Shown here piece after piece: positions 61,422 to 64,000 of a stretch of 64,000 nucleotides of DNA (positions are counted from its first letter, which is position 1; every line of letters begins with the position of its first letter). The position numbers were made by a program, and so were the translations under genes. The notes beneath the pieces are model-generated. The model was not told the origin of the DNA and did no database searches. It saw only the letters and a list, made by a program, of their open reading frames with translations. The DNA is from Tamlana sp038148895 (lineage in GTDB: Bacteria; Bacteroidota; Bacteroidia; Flavobacteriales; Flavobacteriaceae): assembly GCA_038148895.1 (NCBI GenBank), contig JBBVGQ010000007.1; one strand, given 5' to 3'.

Positions 61422-62309
61422 TCAAGGAGATTTAGTTTTTATAATTTTGGTTTGAATGATTTCATCATTTAATACGGTACGTTCAAAAAAATGGAACACT
61501 TTATTTAAATCCCTGAATGGTACTCCAGAAATTTCATGTCCAGCTTCTTTTACCACATTGAAATAATAAGAAGTCTCTAAATCTTCCAATTTCTTGGCAA
61601 TAACCTCAGACCCATCCAACATTAAATACCCTGGATTTTCGGGTTTACAATAGTGGTGCGGAGCCGATGCAAAAGGTACTAATTGGTCTTTTGTACCATG
61701 GAACAACACACTGGTCACGGCATTGGTCTTTTTTATATAATCTGCATTTACAACGGCCCCAGCCAAAGAAAATAATCCTGCGAATTTTATATCTTTATAC
61801 TTTTCAAGGCTGTCCACAAAATACTCGCGCATATAAACTGCATTTAGAGAGCCCTCTGCACCGGCACTGCTGCCTCCTGCTATGATATATTCAGTATCTA
61901 TTTGAAGCTGGTTGGCATTTTTAACAATAAAAGCTGCTGCATCCAGAAAGTCTATAACCGCTTGTTTAAAAGTTTCCAATTTCTCTTGTTTTGAGCAGTT
62001 ACAGCCAAATTTACTTTCAGTACCTTTTCTAAGTAATCTATATGAAATTGAAATCCCGATATAGTCATTTCTAGAAGCGTATTTACACAACTTCACATTA
62101 CTTCTATCATTTCTTTTTCCTTCAAAAAAACCACCACCGTGCATCCATAAAAGTACCGGAAGCTTTTCAGATTTCTTTATTCTTCTTGGTGTATAAACAT
62201 CTAATTTTAACGTATCCACACCTTTTACTGAATAAACAAAAGTTGTTTTTGTTTGGGAAGACAGGTTCCATATTACGCTTAAGGTAAATAAGAAAATAAT
62301 GCGTTTCAT
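61422..62309 (-). CDS. exported alpha/beta hydrolase (BD-FAE/carboxylesterase type)
   Basis: This 295-residue protein has an N-terminal signal peptide (RIIFLFTLSVIWNLSSQ). The alpha/beta hydrolase core shows the oxyanion HGGGFFEGKRND (about 57-68), the nucleophile Ser in GGSSAGAEG (about 144-152) and the catalytic His in EAGHEISGVP (about 257). This is the HSL/BD-FAE-like pattern. A periplasmic esterase acting on a small ester or an acetylated glycan is inferred; the substrate is unknown. Lone gene. Confidence 0.85.
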   Translation of the reverse strand: MKRIIFLFTLSVIWNLSSQTKTTFVYSVKGVDTLKLDVYTPRRIKKSEKLPVLLWMHGGGFFEGKRNDRSNVKLCKYASRNDYIGISISYRLLRKGTESKFGCNCSKQEKLETFKQAVIDFLDAAAFIVKNANQLQIDTEYIIAGGSSAGAEGSLNAVYMREYFVDSLEKYKDIKFAGLFSLAGAVVNADYIKKTNAVTSVLFHGTKDQLVPFASAPHHYCKPENPGYLMLDGSEVIAKKLEDLETSYYFNVVKEAGHEISGVPFRDLNKVFHFFERTVLNDEIIQTKIIKTKSP

Positions 62310-62438
62310 TTAATCTATTTTAGCTTGATGCCAACAGAATGTACCTGTAAAAAAGGCGCACAATTTTAAATGTACGAATATTAAATTTATCTCGAAAAAA
62401 AGCGGTTTTCAAATCAGGTTGTCCACTATTGAATTTGG

Positions 62439-63311
62439 CTAATATCCACTAAAATTAAAATTCAGCATTTGTTTCAGTTTGGCATATACTTCAGGGAAAA
62501 GCCGACTGAACTCTATGGGTGCTTCAATAAAGGTTTCTACAATTACCGCCAATAGTTCAGAATCATTGGTCAAGGCATAGCTCCTAATAAAATTTGATAC
62601 TACCAAATCATTTTTCAACTGCTCGTTTGAAGCCAGTTGCTCCCTCAATTCACTAAAGGTATCAACAAAAATGATTGAATTAATATCATTCTGTTTCATG
62701 CAATTGTAATGAATGGCATGGGTAAACTCGTGGATGCCTAAATTTACCTTATCGTCGTCAATTCTATAACCTTCCATAAAATTATCCCAAGATAGTACCA
62801 AGGTTTCATATCGGGCGTTATACTCCCCCTTGTGGTATATTTTGTTTGCTGTGGAATAATATTGGGTTGGGTAAACCAATATATTTTTAATGTATGGAAT
62901 GGTATAATTTCTAAAACCAAAAGTAAGCATAATGGCCGTTGCAGAAATAAGCACTTTAACCTCTTCGGTGATTTCAAAACCGTCTTTCCCCTCAAAATGC
63001 TTACGAAGAATAAAAGTAGCCATGCGATGCCTAAAATACCTTTGGTGCTTGGCATCCAACCTATTGTAAAAGGCAAAATTATCTTTTAATATTTTTATTT
63101 GTTCTGCAGTTAATTTACGCCTAAAAGGATAAAAATGAATAAATATGGGGCGTTTTGTAAAACGGGCATAGAGCATTTCAAAGCCATCCAAAATAGAAGT
63201 GATAACCTTTTTGATGTAAAAAACAAAAAGAACCAACACGCCACATACCAAAATAACAAGAATGGTATTACCGATGTAGGAAGAAGCATTGGACGTTAAT
63301 ATTAGGGGCAT
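62439..63311 (-). CDS. MtfA-like zinc peptidase (M90) with N-terminal membrane helix
   Basis: These 290 residues start with a hydrophobic helix (about 12-34). The zinc site is visible as HEFTH (H194, E195, H198), within NLGIHEFTHAIHYNC, the M90/MtfA (DgsA anti-repressor) signature. Conserved flanking elements include RHRMATFILRKHFEG and SWDNFMEGYRIDD. E. coli MtfA modulates the glucose-PTS regulator Mlc, but flavobacteria lack that target in the same form, so the role is open. Membrane anchoring suggests a position at the inner membrane. Confidence 0.85.
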   Translation of the reverse strand: MPLILTSNASSYIGNTILVILVCGVLVLFVFYIKKVITSILDGFEMLYARFTKRPIFIHFYPFRRKLTAEQIKILKDNFAFYNRLDAKHQRYFRHRMATFILRKHFEGKDGFEITEEVKVLISATAIMLTFGFRNYTIPYIKNILVYPTQYYSTANKIYHKGEYNARYETLVLSWDNFMEGYRIDDDKVNLGIHEFTHAIHYNCMKQNDINSIIFVDTFSELREQLASNEQLKNDLVVSNFIRSYALTNDSELLAVIVETFIEAPIEFSRLFPEVYAKLKQMLNFNFSGY

Positions 63312-63474
63312 TTATAAACTGTTTTGCTCGGAAAGTTAAAAAAACTACAAGTATAAACTACAGATAATTTAATTTCACTTGAAGTTTTATTCTACGGAAA
63401 GAAGAAACCTGTAAGAATATTATTTATATTTAACGGAATAAATATAATGTAGATAAACGTAATACGTTTAGCCA

Positions 63475-63489
63475 ACTGTTGGCTACAAT
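63475..63489. repeat. 5' boundary motif of the DUF4288 cassette
   Basis: GCCAACTGTTGGC is a near-perfect palindrome (arms GCCAA/TTGGC) followed by TACAATTTG. A matching boundary, GTAGCCAACAATG, lies on the 3' side of the same gene (63909). It also resembles the CCGTTGGCAATAATT before 43494. Confidence 0.5.
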
Positions 63490-63496
63490 TTGAAAA

Positions 63497-63928
63497 ATGA
63501 AAAACCAAGAGAAAATATCAAACGAAAACGGAGATTGGTACGTAGTTGAGATTGTCGAAAAATGCGAACCAGTTAACCGAAATGAAAAACAAGATTTGCG
63601 AAGAGTTACAACTTGGGGAAATCACCATCTTATAAAAGCAAGTTCACCTGAAAAGGCCTTTGACAAAGCTGTCAAAATGGGAAAAGAAGCTGAATACAAA
63701 TTCATAAACTCTGACCAAATTGAAATGGAATGGATTTTTGTCGGAATTGGAGAACTTCTGCCAATTTATGAAGAAAATATTGAAGACGGAGCCGAAATAA
63801 TGTGGAAAGATTACGGATTTATATCTGACAGGCGAACTAAAAGATTTGTATTTGACAAAGAAGAACTTTTAGCGGACATTAAGCCAAAACCAAAAATGAA
63901 TAAAAACTGTAGCCAACAATGTGTATAG
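63497..63928 (+). CDS. DUF4288 family protein
   Basis: These 143 residues match DUF4288: WYVVEIVEKCEPV near 13-25, TTWGNHHLIKASSPEKAFDKAVKMGKEAE and MEWIFVGIGELLPIYEENIEDGAEIMW. Proteins of this type often appear as single mobile genes in Bacteroidota, with no known reaction. The lone gene is bracketed by inverted GTTGGC/GCCAAC motifs, as described for the cassettes. It runs to the right part of the window, and the downstream element is cut by the edge. Confidence 0.75.
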   Translation: MKNQEKISNENGDWYVVEIVEKCEPVNRNEKQDLRRVTTWGNHHLIKASSPEKAFDKAVKMGKEAEYKFINSDQIEMEWIFVGIGELLPIYEENIEDGAEIMWKDYGFISDRRTKRFVFDKEELLADIKPKPKMNKNCSQQCV

Positions 63929-64000
63929 TTCCTTTAGACTTGCATAATAAAATATAGTAACTTTAGGATTGACCAAAGAGCAGGTAAACTATTATAGTTC
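63909..64000. repeat. cassette-associated element, truncated by window edge
   Basis: The head is GTAGCCAACAATGTGTATAGTTCC...CTTGC, matching the heads at 13117 and 40948 in AACA, TATA and TTGC. The next 60 bp end in ATTATAGTTC at the window edge, so the remaining structure cannot be judged. Confidence 0.4.

Noticed and set aside
1..64000. tRNA, rRNA or CRISPR array
   Set aside because: No cloverleaf-like gene, rRNA segment or regularly spaced direct repeat was found by eye in any intergenic region; a covariance-model scan would be decisive.
1..64000. Insertion sequence or prophage
   Set aside because: No transposase, integrase or phage structural gene is encoded, and no long terminal inverted repeats were seen around the accessory genes.

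Overview
The window reads as chromosome of a marine-type Flavobacteriaceae bacterium (phylum Bacteroidota). The sequence is AT-rich. It encodes a complete Na+-translocating NADH:quinone reductase (nqrABCDEF), a menaquinone/ubiquinone methyltransferase, and type IX secretion (T9SS) parts: PorT, the plug protein and a 1632-residue cargo with a C-terminal sorting domain. The primary sigma factor is the short flavobacterial form. Many genes sit downstream of the Bacteroidota -7 element TAnnTTTG, Shine-Dalgarno sequences are inconspicuous, and several starts are TTG.

Layout. 1-840: an ORF cut by the left edge and a small Cys-rich conserved protein. 0.9-7.0 kb: the nqr operon on the minus strand, ending at a strong terminator. 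7.2-15.8 kb: T9SS plug protein, apaG, a DUF6695/NRDE pair, pruA (proline catabolism), a small membrane protein followed by a nested-hairpin intergenic element, and a large secreted CehA/McbA-type hydrolase. 15.9-20.8 kb: the giant T9SS cargo. 21-31 kb: TPR protein, rsmG, fatty acid desaturase, PLP aminotransferase, two 88-residue tail-anchored paralogues, trkA-trkH, and the menG / porT / SpoU methyltransferase / bamA-like neighbourhood, which runs to 34 kb. 34-40.3 kb: housekeeping genes fbaA, accD, a PAS histidine kinase, rpsO and pnp, most followed by clear terminators. 40.4-44.7 kb: an accessory island of single genes (membrane protein, SnoaL-like lipoprotein, cupin, DUF418, NTF2-like lipoprotein, Rid-like lipoprotein) separated by spacers with shared motifs and palindromes. 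44.7-45.7 kb: two paralogous lipoproteins plus an overlapping small CxxC ORF. 45.9-48.7 kb: proC-proB-proA. 48.7-58.5 kb: lineage-specific envelope genes, a frameshifted outer-membrane-type gene, a tight DUF6134-CPBP-epimerase-SDR-epimerase cluster beside a membrane-bound AraC-type regulator, and remnants of duplicated genes. 58.7-64 kb: rpoD, rpe, two tandem CBS proteins, an esterase, an MtfA-like peptidase and a DUF4288 gene in another repeat-flanked cassette.

How the genes fit together. Nqr makes a sodium gradient and TrkAH handles potassium. ProCBA makes proline and PruA degrades it. PorT, Plug and BamA-like proteins serve the outer membrane and T9SS. The least explained material is (i) the repeat-flanked single-gene cassettes at 12.6-13.3, 40.4-44.7 and 63.4-64.0 kb, (ii) the small CxxC ORF family with one intact copy (45.6 kb) and one decayed copy (55.1 kb), and (iii) the SDR/CPBP/DUF6134 cluster. 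Family assignments rest on motifs and recall; no database search was run.
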